Shown piece after piece: positions 1-8,125 of a DNA stretch of 14,228 bases (the first letter of the stretch is position 1; every line of letters starts with the position of its first letter). Below the pieces are notes generated by a model. That model made no database searches and was not told the origin of the DNA. It saw nothing but the letters and a program-made list of their open reading frames with translations. A program made the translations under genes and the position numbers. This DNA comes from Rhodobacterales bacterium UBA3089 (GTDB lineage Bacteria; Pseudomonadota; Alphaproteobacteria; Rhodobacterales; Rhodobacteraceae). The DNA lies in contig DFBD01000213.1 in the NCBI GenBank assembly GCA_002367255.1, forward strand, positions 11,255 through 25,482. Direction: 5' to 3'.

Positions 1-1113
1 CATTGGCCGCAACCGACGATACCCCAGATGCAACTTACGGGCTGCAAAACTGGTGTTAACCGGTAAAAACCCGAGCATCCTATGTGCCACACCATCCGCA
101 TCTGTAAGGCTTTCGCCCAAGGTCATATACCCGCCACATTCGCCATAGATCAGGGCTCCACGATCCTTGGCGGCCAGCATCACCGCCGCAAAACCTTCGC
201 TTTGCGCCAAGCGTCCGGCATATAATTCAGGGTACCCACCGGGTAAGAATACAGCGTCCGCGTCCGGCGACGGCCCCTCGTCATTCAAAGGTGAAAAGAC
301 CGAGACCTCGGCCCCTGATGACAGCCAATCCTCCAGCATATGCGGATAGGCAAACATAAATGCCGCGTCTCGCGCCACCGCAATTCTTGACCCGATCGGT
401 GGCAGCCCGGCTGCGCGGGTTGCGGTACCGATGGGCGCAGCCAATGCGTGTAATGCTTCAAGGTCCACATTAGCGGTAATCAGGTTTGCCGCAGCCTCGA
501 TAAACCCTTCAAGGTCCGCGTGTTCCTGGGCCTGAACCAGGCCTAAATGCCGTGAAGGTGCTTGCAACGTTGGCGTTCTGGGCACCGCCCCCAACACTGG
601 AATGCCGATCGATCCTATGGCGCGCGCAATCATCTCGCTGTGGCGCGGCGAACCGATTTGATTAAGGATAACACCCGCAATTTTCACCGAAGGTCGAAGG
701 CTTCCCAGCCCATGTACAATCGCTGCTGCCGTCTGCGATTGCTTCGCGCTGTCCAGCACCAGCACCACGGGCAGGTCCAGCGTTTCAGCCAAATCTGCCA
801 CGCTGCCACGCCCCATCGGATCACCGACGTCGGGCGCGCCGTCAAACAACCCCATCGCTCCCTCGATAATCAGCAATTCACCGTCTTGCCCCGCCGCAAG
901 CCCACGCAATTGCGCAGGTGGCATCGCCCACGCGTCGAGGTTCACACAAGCAGCCCCGCTCGCCGCTTTATGGAATTGAGGGTCAATATAATCCGGCCCG
1001 CTTTTGGCCGATGTCACGCGCACGCCGCGCCTTTTGAAAGCCCGCAACAGGCCCAAAGTTATCATCGTTTTGCCTGCACCCGAGTGCGGCGCCGCGATGA
1101 TAAACCCGTTCAT
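1..1113 (-). CDS. cobB: Cobyrinic acid a,c-diamide synthase (CobB), C-terminus cut by window edge
   Basis: This is the glutamine-dependent, ATP-dependent amidotransferase that amidates the a and c carboxylates of hydrogenobyrinic acid (or cobyrinic acid). The visible 371 residues are in frame to base 1 with no stop; family members have about 430, so roughly the last 60 are missing. The N-terminal dethiobiotin-synthetase-like ATPase domain shows the P-loop PHSGAGKTM at residues 9-17 and the hallmark SGPDYIDPQFH near 38-48. IIEGAMGLFDGAPDVG follows near 86-101. The C-terminal class I glutaminase-like domain has FLPGGYPELYAG and the nucleophile Cys326 in YGECGGYM. The ATG at 1113 overlaps the cobA stop as ATGA, so translation is probably coupled. 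It is the last visible gene of the minus-strand operon. The CobB assignment is secure; whether the substrate is the metal-free or the cobalt form cannot be read from sequence. Confidence 0.97.
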   Translation of the reverse strand, partial: MNGFIIAAPHSGAGKTMITLGLLRAFKRRGVRVTSAKSGPDYIDPQFHKAASGAACVNLDAWAMPPAQLRGLAAGQDGELLIIEGAMGLFDGAPDVGDPMGRGSVADLAETLDLPVVLVLDSAKQSQTAAAIVHGLGSLRPSVKIAGVILNQIGSPRHSEMIARAIGSIGIPVLGAVPRTPTLQAPSRHLGLVQAQEHADLEGFIEAAANLITANVDLEALHALAAPIGTATRAAGLPPIGSRIAVARDAAFMFAYPHMLEDWLSSGAEVSVFSPLNDEGPSPDADAVFLPGGYPELYAGRLAQSEGFAAVMLAAKDRGALIYGECGGYMTLGESLTDADGVAHRMLGFLPVNTSFAARKLHLGYRRLRPM

Positions 1114-1874
1114 ACGCCCCGCCAGTTCAACGCCTCGCGCAGCAAATTTCCGCGCCCGATACTGATGATCGCTGGCGCCCCAATGCCACTGGCCGCAATA
1201 TCATCCGCCGCCCGTTCCAGCGTCGTCTCGACCACCTGCATATCAGGCAAGGTCGCATTCGAAACCACTACCACCGGATCATCCGCAGGACGTCCCGCCG
1301 CAACCAGATTTCCCGCAATTTCATGCATATTCCGCATTGCCATATACATCACGATCATGCCCGCCTTGGCCGTCGCGGCCCAATCCACATTGTCTGGCGA
1401 AAGCCCGCGCTTGTCATGCCCCGTCAAGAATATGACCGAGGAGTTAACCTCGCGCGACGTAACCGGAACCCCCGCATAGGCCAATCCGCCGATCCCTGCC
1501 GTAATCCCCGGAATAATCCGAAACGGAATGTTGGCGGCCACCAGATCCAGTGCCTCTTCAGCGCCGCGACCAAACATAAACGGATCGCCGCCCTTAAGGC
1601 GCAAAACTCGCTTACCAGCCTTCGCATACGCTATTAACCGCCTGTTAATCTCTGGCTGCTTAGGCGAGGTTACCCCCCCCCGTTTCCCCACAAACACCAG
1701 CTCCACGCCGTCACGCGCCATGTCCAGAACATCCGCCCCAACCAGCGCATCATGCACGACCACATCCGCTTGCTCCAACGCGTTTACGGCATGCAACGTC
1801 AACAACCCCGCATCGCCGGGGCCTGCGCCGACAAGCCAGACTTCACCAGCAGGAAATATGGGCAGGTTTTTCAT
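1110..1874 (-). CDS. cobA: Uroporphyrinogen-III C-methyltransferase (CobA/SUMT)
   Basis: SAM-dependent methylation of uroporphyrinogen III at C2 and C7 gives precorrin-2, the branch point to cobalamin and siroheme. The 254-residue protein has the tetrapyrrole methylase signatures in order: VWLVGAGPGDAGLLT (12-26), VGKRGG (62-67), LKGGDPFMFGRG (93-104) and PGIT (122-125). There is no N-terminal CysG-type dehydrogenase/ferrochelatase domain, so this is the stand-alone, cobalamin-type enzyme. The usual THR after the fourth motif reads TSR here (VPVTSREV), a small deviation. The start overlaps the cobM stop and the stop overlaps the cobB start, both as ATGA. Its placement inside the cob operon points to B12 rather than siroheme synthesis, though it could serve both. 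Confidence 0.97.
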   Translation of the reverse strand: MKNLPIFPAGEVWLVGAGPGDAGLLTLHAVNALEQADVVVHDALVGADVLDMARDGVELVFVGKRGGVTSPKQPEINRRLIAYAKAGKRVLRLKGGDPFMFGRGAEEALDLVAANIPFRIIPGITAGIGGLAYAGVPVTSREVNSSVIFLTGHDKRGLSPDNVDWAATAKAGMIVMYMAMRNMHEIAGNLVAAGRPADDPVVVVSNATLPDMQVVETTLERAADDIAASGIGAPAIISIGRGNLLREALNWRGV

Positions 1875-2638
1875 ACCTTCACTTTCGGGCGTAATACATG
1901 CGGGATATTCGGGTCATACAACGCAGAGTCCTTGAAATCCGTCACGTTTGCAAGTGCGGGACCAATAAACACCAACGCCGTGCGCGTGATCTTCGCGTCC
2001 CGCACCTTGGCGTGAATATCCTCCAGCGTGCCACGAATAATCAACTCGTCCGGCCAACCGACACGATACGCCACCACAACCGCACAATCATCCCCGTAAA
2101 ACGGTGCAAGCTGTCGCCGTATCTCGCGCAAAGCCCGAATACCCAGATGAATCACCAGCGTTGCGCCCGTACGGCCGAAATTCTCTAGCGTCTCACCCGA
2201 AGGCATATCTGTGGATTTCATCGACATCCGCGTCAGCACGATGGATTGCGCTATTTCCGGTATCGTCAGCTCCTGTCCCATCGCCGCCGCTGCCGCCGAA
2301 TAAGCCGAAACGCCGGGCGTAATGTCATAAGGTATCCCCTCCGCCTTCAAGCGGCGGATTTGTTCGGCAATCGCCCCGTAAAGCGCGGGGTCACCGGAAT
2401 GCACCCGCGCGACATCCTCTCCGCGCGCATGGGCGGCAACAATTTCCGCATGCGTGTCATCCAGCGTCATCGGGGCGGTATCCAGCACTCGTGCGCCCTC
2501 GGGCGTGAAGGCAACCACGGCTTCGGGAACCAACGATCCAGCATACAGGCAAACAGGACAACTTTCGATTAACCGACGCCCCTTAATGGTAATCAAATCC
2601 GGATCACCCGGCCCCGCGCCAATAAAATGAACCGTCAT
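1871..2638 (-). CDS. cobM: Precorrin-4 C11-methyltransferase (CobM/CbiF type)
   Basis: This SAM-dependent tetrapyrrole methylase methylates C11 of precorrin-4 to give precorrin-5. The signatures are GAGPGDPDLIT (7-17), YAGSLV (32-37) and HSGDPALYGA (80-89). I chose the ATG at 2638, giving 255 residues, because the purine-rich AGAAGG lies about 7 bases upstream and the protein then starts MTVHFIGAGPGD, as is normal for the family. An in-frame TTG at 2662 would add eight residues that look like translated leader. The gene follows the CbiG-CobJ fusion after a 28-base spacer that carries a repeated element, and it overlaps cobA by four bases. Confidence 0.96.
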   Translation of the reverse strand: MTVHFIGAGPGDPDLITIKGRRLIESCPVCLYAGSLVPEAVVAFTPEGARVLDTAPMTLDDTHAEIVAAHARGEDVARVHSGDPALYGAIAEQIRRLKAEGIPYDITPGVSAYSAAAAAMGQELTIPEIAQSIVLTRMSMKSTDMPSGETLENFGRTGATLVIHLGIRALREIRRQLAPFYGDDCAVVVAYRVGWPDELIIRGTLEDIHAKVRDAKITRTALVFIGPALANVTDFKDSALYDPNIPHVLRPKVKV

Positions 2639-2645
2639 ACCAACA

Positions 2646-2673
2646 CCTTCTTCTTTGCCCAAATACTCACTTC
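2646..2673 (-). repeat. 28-base intergenic element, copy A (cobJ-cobM junction)
   Basis: Read on the minus strand, the element runs from GAAGTGAGTATTT to AGAAGG. It includes the last bases and TGA of the cbiG-cobJ fusion and the ribosome binding site of cobM. It matches copy B at 6368-6395 in 25 of 28 positions, with the three differences in the middle. It may be a recurrent stop-to-start linker. Confidence 0.8.
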
Positions 2674-4472
2674 GCCAAATCCCCGTCTATTTTCCTTGCA
2701 TACCCCCGAGGCGTATACATCCGCGCCCCTTCGCCCAATTCCGCTAACTTCGAATGGCTGGAGCCAACCAAAACCACCGTCAGCATATCCACTTCATCGA
2801 CCTCAAGTTCACTAAGCTTCCGGTACCGTACATATTCTTCCGGCCGCCCAAGGCTAGAGGCCAGCATAACCGGTGTATCGGCAGAGCGATGTTTCAGCAA
2901 AATATCCCGTGCCTCGGCCAGTAGTGTCCGACGACGCCTGGATACGGGGTTGTAGAACGCAATCACAAAATCCCCCTCGGCTGCGGCGTGCAGACGTTTG
3001 ATGATATCCTCACGCGGCGTCAACAAGTCGCTCAACGAAATCGCACAAAAATCGTGCCCCAACGGGGCCCCCGCCCGCGCTGCTGCCCCTTGAAGCGCAG
3101 AAACGCCGGGCGTAGAAACCACCTCTACCCGTTTGGCCGCATCCGACACACCCAGCGCATCGGCACCGCGATCCAGCAATTCGAACACCAGTGCGCCCAT
3201 CGCATAGATTCCTGCATCTCCCGAACATATCAGTGCAACGTTTTTGCCTTTTCCAGCCTGCTCCAGCGCATACCTACAACGATCTTCCTCCCCCCCGAGC
3301 GGGAAATCAGATCGTGTCTTACCCGCCGCCAACGGCCCCAGAATATCGATGTACAAACCATACCCAACCAGTTCTTCAGCCTGTGCAATCAACTGGCTAG
3401 CCTCTGGTGTGCGCCAAGTGTGCTGCCCCGGTCCTATGCCGACAATCGACAGCTTGCCGCGTGAACGGCCAGCCATTTCGATAATAACTTCCGGCGCACG
3501 CGCAATCGCACAAGTGGCGTTTGCGGTCTTCTGTTTTTCCACAACCAGCATGGCGTCTGGTCCAGCGGCTGCCAGTGCTGCACCCTCCGAAACACCGTGA
3601 CAGCCGACCTCGGCGTAAACTACATCCGACGGGTTCGCCAAACGCGAGGCCTCCACCTCCAACGCCGCCGCATCGAACAATCGGTAAGGCACACCTAAAC
3701 GTCGCGCGGTTTCAATCATCGCAGGTTCGTCACCCTTCAAGTCCAGCGAGGCCACACAGGCCACAGACTCGGGCGCGATATTCGCCCCAGCCAAAGCTCC
3801 CTGTACCAAATCCCACATTTCCGAAACGTCACAGCCGCGCGCGCAACCAAGCCCCAAGACAAATCGTTGCGGGTGGTAAACAAGCGTATCCACGCCTGCC
3901 TCAGCAGGCGCCTCCGAGGTAGTCAAACGCACCGGACCATCGCCTGTTTCCAAATTCCAGATATTCTCACCTTCGACAATCGGCTTTTCGCCCGACAGCA
4001 TCGCCATCATCACCGATTTGGCATCTTCAGGGTTCTTCAATCGCCAGCCCGTAGGCGGTTCATCCAATGCCACACCTAGCGCAACATCGCCAGCGGTGGT
4101 GATCGCGGCTTGCCGCCCTAGCACTTCGCCAATTTCTTTAGCCATACGATTTGCACCGTGATGCCCACCCAACAGCGGAATTACTGCTGACCCGTCATCG
4201 GGCACCGCAATCACAGGCGGCTCGGTCCGCTTGTCCGCCAAGACAGGCGCAACCGCCCGCACCAGAATGCCTGCGGCACAAACCCCGATCACCGGATGCC
4301 CCGCCTGAAACAACATACGCACATGGTCCAGCGCGTTCGGGAAATAAGTATCGGCACGGTCGCAACGACCTTCACGGCCATGCACAGGCACGTTAAGCGC
4401 AGCGGCTATGCAAAGCGCAGTCGCCTGACCGGAACGGGAAAGACATATAACAACAGGTTTTAGTTCAGCCAC
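2667..4472 (-). CDS. cobJ: CbiG-CobJ fusion: cobalamin protein CbiG joined to precorrin-3B C17-methyltransferase
   Basis: The 601-residue protein has two parts. Residues 1 to about 335 are a complete CbiG. The N-terminal region carries GVCAAGILVRAVAPVL (63-78) and LGGHHGANRMA (101-111). A middle linker region follows, and then a CobE/CbiG C-terminal region starting near FVLGLGCARGC (204-214). Residues from about 338 are a CobJ/CbiH methylase: GKLSIVGIGPG (339-349), ICSGDAGIYAMG (415-426), STPGVSALQ and GHDFCAISLSDLLTP. CobJ methylates C17 and contracts the ring, extruding C20. CbiG hydrolyses the C20 delta-lactone in the anaerobic route, while its C-terminal homologue CobE occurs in aerobic organisms with an unclear role. 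The start is GTG at 4472 with GAAAGG about 9 bases upstream, and it overlaps the cobI stop by 13 bases. It is unusual to keep a whole CbiG next to aerobic-type genes. Confidence 0.97.
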   Translation of the reverse strand: MAELKPVVICLSRSGQATALCIAAALNVPVHGREGRCDRADTYFPNALDHVRMLFQAGHPVIGVCAAGILVRAVAPVLADKRTEPPVIAVPDDGSAVIPLLGGHHGANRMAKEIGEVLGRQAAITTAGDVALGVALDEPPTGWRLKNPEDAKSVMMAMLSGEKPIVEGENIWNLETGDGPVRLTTSEAPAEAGVDTLVYHPQRFVLGLGCARGCDVSEMWDLVQGALAGANIAPESVACVASLDLKGDEPAMIETARRLGVPYRLFDAAALEVEASRLANPSDVVYAEVGCHGVSEGAALAAAGPDAMLVVEKQKTANATCAIARAPEVIIEMAGRSRGKLSIVGIGPGQHTWRTPEASQLIAQAEELVGYGLYIDILGPLAAGKTRSDFPLGGEEDRCRYALEQAGKGKNVALICSGDAGIYAMGALVFELLDRGADALGVSDAAKRVEVVSTPGVSALQGAAARAGAPLGHDFCAISLSDLLTPREDIIKRLHAAAEGDFVIAFYNPVSRRRRTLLAEARDILLKHRSADTPVMLASSLGRPEEYVRYRKLSELEVDEVDMLTVVLVGSSHSKLAELGEGARMYTPRGYARKIDGDLAK

Positions 4473-5161
4473 GGATCTTGGCCTTTCGTAACGAGGATCA
4501 TAGAAAAATAGGGTGCAGTTTCGGGTGCTTCAACAAGCGGTATAACCTTCTGGTTCGGCAGGCTGGCGCGTTCGACATATGTCGCGTCCGTCAGCTTCAA
4601 CGCCGCTAACACACGACGAATCTTAGGCAAGTGACGGCCAACTTTCATAATCACCACTGCTTCGGCCACCGCGATGCGCGCACGCATGGTGTCTTCGTCC
4701 AAAGGCCCCGGAATTATGGTTAACACTTCGTTACGCGCCGTCAGCGGGCGGCCAGCGACGGCAGCACACGTGGTCACAGACGTCACCCCCGGCACCACTT
4801 CGGTTTCAAACCGGTCGGACAGACGGGCAAACAGGTACATGAACGATCCGTAAAAGAACGGGTCGCCCTCGCACAGCACCACTACGTCTCTACCCGCGTC
4901 CAGATGTTCGCCGATATCCGCCGCACCCTGGTCGTAGGCTGCTTGTGCAGGGGCACGCTCAACCGTCATCGGTATGTGAATCGTAACCTCTTGCGCATCG
5001 TCCGGGATAACATCCGCTGCGATAGACCGCGCAAAACTTTCACCGTCTTCCAGCGCCGGATAAGCCACAACTTCCGCCCCCGAGATCAGGCGATAGGCCT
5101 TCAGCGTCATCAGTTCCGGGTCACCAGGGCCGAGGCCTATTCCGTACAAAGTACCACTCAT
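4460..5161 (-). CDS. cobI: Precorrin-2 C20-methyltransferase (CobI)
   Basis: This enzyme adds the SAM methyl group to C20 of precorrin-2, giving precorrin-3A. The 233-residue protein has the family signatures GIGLGPGDPELMTLKA (7-22), CEGDPFFYGSFMYL, VVPGVTSV and a late VERASLPNQKV segment. CobI and CbiL are homologous; the aerobic name is used because the rest of the operon is of aerobic type. The ATG at 5161 overlaps the cobL TGA (ATGA). The TAA lies inside the start of cbiG-cobJ, a 13-base overlap, so the three genes are almost certainly translated from one message. Confidence 0.96.
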   Translation of the reverse strand: MSGTLYGIGLGPGDPELMTLKAYRLISGAEVVAYPALEDGESFARSIAADVIPDDAQEVTIHIPMTVERAPAQAAYDQGAADIGEHLDAGRDVVVLCEGDPFFYGSFMYLFARLSDRFETEVVPGVTSVTTCAAVAGRPLTARNEVLTIIPGPLDEDTMRARIAVAEAVVIMKVGRHLPKIRRVLAALKLTDATYVERASLPNQKVIPLVEAPETAPYFSMILVTKGQDPWLN

Positions 5162-6357
5162 CGTTTAATCAAGCTCCATTGTGTAACGGGACGCAAAGGT
5201 TTCCAACTGGTTAAGGAACCGAGCGGCTCCCCCCGGTTCACCGAAATCTGCACCAGATCGCCGCCGAATTCCTTATAAAGCTGCACCAGCAGCCCCTCGC
5301 TTTCCAACGTCACCGCATTCGCAACCAGCCGCCCCAACGGCCGCAATGCGGCCCAACAGGCCGTAAATGTTTCGCGCGACAAGCCACCGCCGATGAAAAT
5401 GGCGTCAGGCGCCGCCAGTCCTTCGAGTGCCGCTGGCACCTGCCCATCAACCAACTTCAACGCTGGCACACCCAGCGCCTGCGCATTCCCCGCCGCCATA
5501 GTGCGCCGATCAGCCCGTGGCTCAATTCCAACCGCACTGGCATAGCGCGCCGCCCGCATCCACTCCACCGCGACGGAACCACAACCCGTACCAACGTCCC
5601 AAAGCAAAGCCCCGCGCATCGGCATTAGTTTGGCCAATGTTGCCGCTCGAACTTCGCGTTTGGTCATAGTGCCGTCGTGGATAAACACCTCGTCCGACAG
5701 GCCCGGCACACGTGGCAACAAGGCCGCATCAGGGGCCGCGATGCATTCTACCGCCAACGTATTAAATGCCGGAACCTCGTGGTCCCACTCCTCCGCCACA
5801 CCGTCAAACCTTTGCTCATTGTCACCGCCCATCGCAGCCAACACCGTCATACGGCTTTGGCCAAAACCACGCGCTGTCAGGAACGCGGCAATCTGGGCAG
5901 GCGTTTCCTCTCCCGTCGTCAAAATCAACAACCGTACGTCCGGCTGAATAAACGCAATCATCTGTTCGACAGGCCGACCATGCACCGTCAGGGTTTCCAG
6001 ATCTGCCATGCTCCACCCCATACGGGCCGAGGCCAACTGGAACGCCGATACCTGCGGGTGATATGTTATCTCGGGCGCCGGAATGCTCCGTCCAATCCGT
6101 GCGCCAACCGAAAACCACAACGGATCCCCCGTTGCCAACACCACCACCCGCTTCCCGCGCCGCAATTCCAACTCGCCGATCAACGCATCGAAAGGCGAGG
6201 GCCACGCAAGCATCTCGGCACTATCGTTGGCCGATAAAACATGATGCCGCGCACCGCCAACGATAACCTCGGCGGCCTCGACAACCGCACGGGTAGCAGG
6301 GGTCAAACCGTCCAGCCCATCCTCACCGATACCAACGATATGTAGCCAGGGGGTCAT
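5158..6357 (-). CDS. cobL: Precorrin-6Y C5,15-methyltransferase, decarboxylating (CobL = CbiE+CbiT)
   Basis: CobL methylates C5 and C15 and decarboxylates the C12 acetate side chain, giving precorrin-8X. The N-terminal CbiE methylase domain covers about 1-205, with IVGIGEDGLDGLTP (7-20) and LATGDPLWF (74-82). The C-terminal Rossmann-type CbiT domain covers about 215-399. It has HDGTMTKREVRA near 227 and the SAM-binding loop WDVGTGCGSVAVEW (253-266). The length of 399 residues fits a bifunctional CobL. I chose the ATG at 6357 because MTPWLHIVGIGEDG is the normal beginning and AGGAGAAGG lies just upstream. A frame extension to 6426 reads through the repeated linker and is rejected. It follows cobH after 31 bases and overlaps cobI as ATGA. 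Confidence 0.97.
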   Translation of the reverse strand: MTPWLHIVGIGEDGLDGLTPATRAVVEAAEVIVGGARHHVLSANDSAEMLAWPSPFDALIGELELRRGKRVVVLATGDPLWFSVGARIGRSIPAPEITYHPQVSAFQLASARMGWSMADLETLTVHGRPVEQMIAFIQPDVRLLILTTGEETPAQIAAFLTARGFGQSRMTVLAAMGGDNEQRFDGVAEEWDHEVPAFNTLAVECIAAPDAALLPRVPGLSDEVFIHDGTMTKREVRAATLAKLMPMRGALLWDVGTGCGSVAVEWMRAARYASAVGIEPRADRRTMAAGNAQALGVPALKLVDGQVPAALEGLAAPDAIFIGGGLSRETFTACWAALRPLGRLVANAVTLESEGLLVQLYKEFGGDLVQISVNRGEPLGSLTSWKPLRPVTQWSLIKR

Positions 6358-6367
6358 AAAAATCCGC

Positions 6368-6395
6368 CCTTCTCCTTTGCAAAAATACTCACTTC
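6368..6395 (-). repeat. 28-base intergenic element, copy B (cobH-cobL junction)
   Basis: Read on the minus strand, this begins GAAGTGAGTATTTTTGCAAA and ends AGAAGG. It spans the AAG-TGA end of cobH and the purine-rich ribosome binding region of cobL. It is 25/28 identical to copy A at 2646-2673. These two junctions are the only ones between cbiX and cobB where genes do not overlap, so the element fills exactly the spacers the operon has. Confidence 0.8.
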
Positions 6396-7024
6396 TGCTC
6401 CTCCGGCAAACCAACCGCCATTGCATTCACCGCAGCCGAGGCCATCGCGGACCCCCCTCGCCGCCCTTGTAGCGACAAAAACGGGATGCCACGCGGGTTA
6501 GCGGACAGCTCCGCCTTACTTTCAGCGGCCCCGACGAAGCCAACCGGAAACCCCAGGATCGCAGCCGGTTTCGGCCAACCCTCATCCAGTTTTTCCAGCA
6601 AATGGAACAACGTTGTAGGTGCATTGCCAATCGCCACAACCGCCCCTTCGATGTGATCGCGCCACAACTCGACAGCGGCGGCGGAACGTGTGGTTCCTAT
6701 GTCCTTGGCCAACCCCGCAGTACGCGAATCATTAAGCGTAACGATAACCTCGTTCCCGTCCAGATACCTGCGAATAACGCCTGCCCCGACCATCTCGACA
6801 TCGCATAATATCGGCGCACCAGATGCAATCGCGCCCGAGGCGGCCATATGCACATCGTGCGAAAACGCCAGATCATCAACAATGTCCACCATCCCGCACG
6901 CATGGATCAACCGAATAGCGGCAGGATGTAAACCTTTGGGTAGACGTGAAAAATCCGCCTCTGCACGTACTGTCGCAAAAGATTGAGCGTAAATCGCCGA
7001 GGGGGATTTCTCGTAATCCTTCAT
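6389..7024 (-). CDS. cobH: Precorrin-8X methylmutase (CobH/CbiC)
   Basis: CobH moves the methyl group from C11 to C12 of precorrin-8X, forming hydrogenobyrinic acid. The 211 residues match the usual length of about 210. The catalytic histidine is His41 in RLIHACGM (38-45). Other family segments are ILCDVEMVGAGV, VAIGNAPTTLFHLLE, PVGFVGAAESKAEL and GRRGGSAMASAAVNA near the C-terminus. The ATG at 7024 overlaps the TGA of cbiX, and its stop lies inside the repeated linker before cobL. It is soluble and cytoplasmic, with no signal or membrane segment. Confidence 0.97.
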   Translation of the reverse strand: MKDYEKSPSAIYAQSFATVRAEADFSRLPKGLHPAAIRLIHACGMVDIVDDLAFSHDVHMAASGAIASGAPILCDVEMVGAGVIRRYLDGNEVIVTLNDSRTAGLAKDIGTTRSAAAVELWRDHIEGAVVAIGNAPTTLFHLLEKLDEGWPKPAAILGFPVGFVGAAESKAELSANPRGIPFLSLQGRRGGSAMASAAVNAMAVGLPEEQK

Positions 7025-8121
7025 CCGTCAGTCTTCAACCGGCTACGCACGGATTCCGGCCCGTGCGGATGATCCGCTTGCGGGTAATCGGGGTGCGCAT
7101 GGTCGTGATGATGGTGGTCGTGATCGTGGCTATGCGAGTGGGTGTGTTCATGGTGATGGTGGTGGTCCATATCCAATCGACATGCACCGGTACAAAAATC
7201 ATCGCACAGATCGCAGGTTTCCACTGTGGCACCCGGTGCATTCGCACCTTGGCCTTCAACATGGTGATGGTGGCTTTCCTGCGCCATGCCCTGCTCGGCC
7301 TCGAACCCTAAAATCTGTTCGCGATATTTGCACATACCGCAGTTCATATTATTGGAGCCATCAAGGATTTCACGCACCCGTTCCGCGAAGGTTTCGATAA
7401 CCTTGGGGTGGTCGTTCAGGTAACCCGCTTTGATGAAATTAATGTCAGGATACTTGGCCGAAGCCTCGTCTGTGAAACCGTAAATCCGGTCGATCAGAAC
7501 CCCTGCGAACAGGAAATACGGGAAGACTATAACCCGTTTGTAGCCAAGCTTGGCAACGTGGTCCAGGCACGGTTCGACCAACGGAAAAGTCACACCGGAA
7601 TAGCCGACCTCGGCCCAGCCAAACCCCATGCCCTCTTGCAACAATCGCGCAACTTTTGAGACATTACCATTGGCGTCAGGGTCAGACGCACCACGGCCAA
7701 TTACGACCAGACAGGTGTCATGCAAGGGCACCTCACCATGGTCAGAATTCGCCTTGTTTACAGCAGCTTGGATACGATCCGAGGCAGCCTCGATCATCTT
7801 CGGGTCAACACCCAACTCGCGCCCGTAGTCCACGGTGATTCCATGCTTGGCGGCATAGGTGTTCAGCACCGTCGGGATGTCATTCTTTGCGTGCATTGCC
7901 GCGAACAGCATACCGGGAACCGCAAGGATGTGATCACAGCCCGCATTACGCAAATTATCCAACCCGTCACGCATGACGGGGTTGGCAAATTCAAGGTACC
8001 CATAGTCCACATCCCAATCGGGGAAGTGCGGTTTCAGGCCTTGCGCAACCTGCGCAAATTCATCGACGGCAGCCTGACTGCGAGAGCCATGCCCGCAGAC
8101 CATAACACCATATTTAGCCAT
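7021..8121 (-). CDS. cbiX: Long CbiX (sirohydrochlorin cobaltochelatase type) with Cys-cluster and His-rich tail
   Basis: CbiX-type class II chelatases insert Co2+ into sirohydrochlorin. The 366-residue protein has two chelatase-fold halves. The first begins MAKYGVMVCGHGSRS with candidate catalytic His11 and a second His at 77 (FAAMHAKND). The second begins near LVVIGRGASDPDANGN (138-153) and lacks the first histidine. Then come MNCGMC (259-264), matching the MxCxxC motif that binds a 4Fe-4S cluster in Bacillus megaterium CbiX, and a His run at 284-287. A further cysteine group C-x2-C-x3-C-x3-C lies at 303-314. The tail has 18 histidines between 320 and 353. The ATG at 8121 is preferred, since it gives the family N-terminus and lies four bases after the preceding small gene. 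An in-frame extension to 8178 is rejected. The presence of CobN leaves its role open: early chelatase or cobalt donor. Confidence 0.95.
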   Translation of the reverse strand: MAKYGVMVCGHGSRSQAAVDEFAQVAQGLKPHFPDWDVDYGYLEFANPVMRDGLDNLRNAGCDHILAVPGMLFAAMHAKNDIPTVLNTYAAKHGITVDYGRELGVDPKMIEAASDRIQAAVNKANSDHGEVPLHDTCLVVIGRGASDPDANGNVSKVARLLQEGMGFGWAEVGYSGVTFPLVEPCLDHVAKLGYKRVIVFPYFLFAGVLIDRIYGFTDEASAKYPDINFIKAGYLNDHPKVIETFAERVREILDGSNNMNCGMCKYREQILGFEAEQGMAQESHHHHVEGQGANAPGATVETCDLCDDFCTGACRLDMDHHHHHEHTHSHSHDHDHHHHDHAHPDYPQADHPHGPESVRSRLKTDG

Positions 8122-8125
8122 GATT

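Noticed and set aside
562..1479. Long plus-strand open frame of 305 codons
   Set aside because: It is antisense to cobB and cobA, is rich in Arg, His and Pro as expected for a shadow frame, and has no domain. The minus-strand genes show clear family motifs.
6358..6426. N-terminal extension of CobL by 23 residues
   Set aside because: It reads through the repeated linker and the cobH end. MTPWLHIVGIGEDG at 6357 is the usual N-terminus and has its own ribosome site.
6946..7311. Plus-strand frame with a Val/Met-rich stretch resembling a membrane protein
   Set aside because: It is the reverse complement of the CAT/GAC-rich histidine tail of CbiX and has no independent support.
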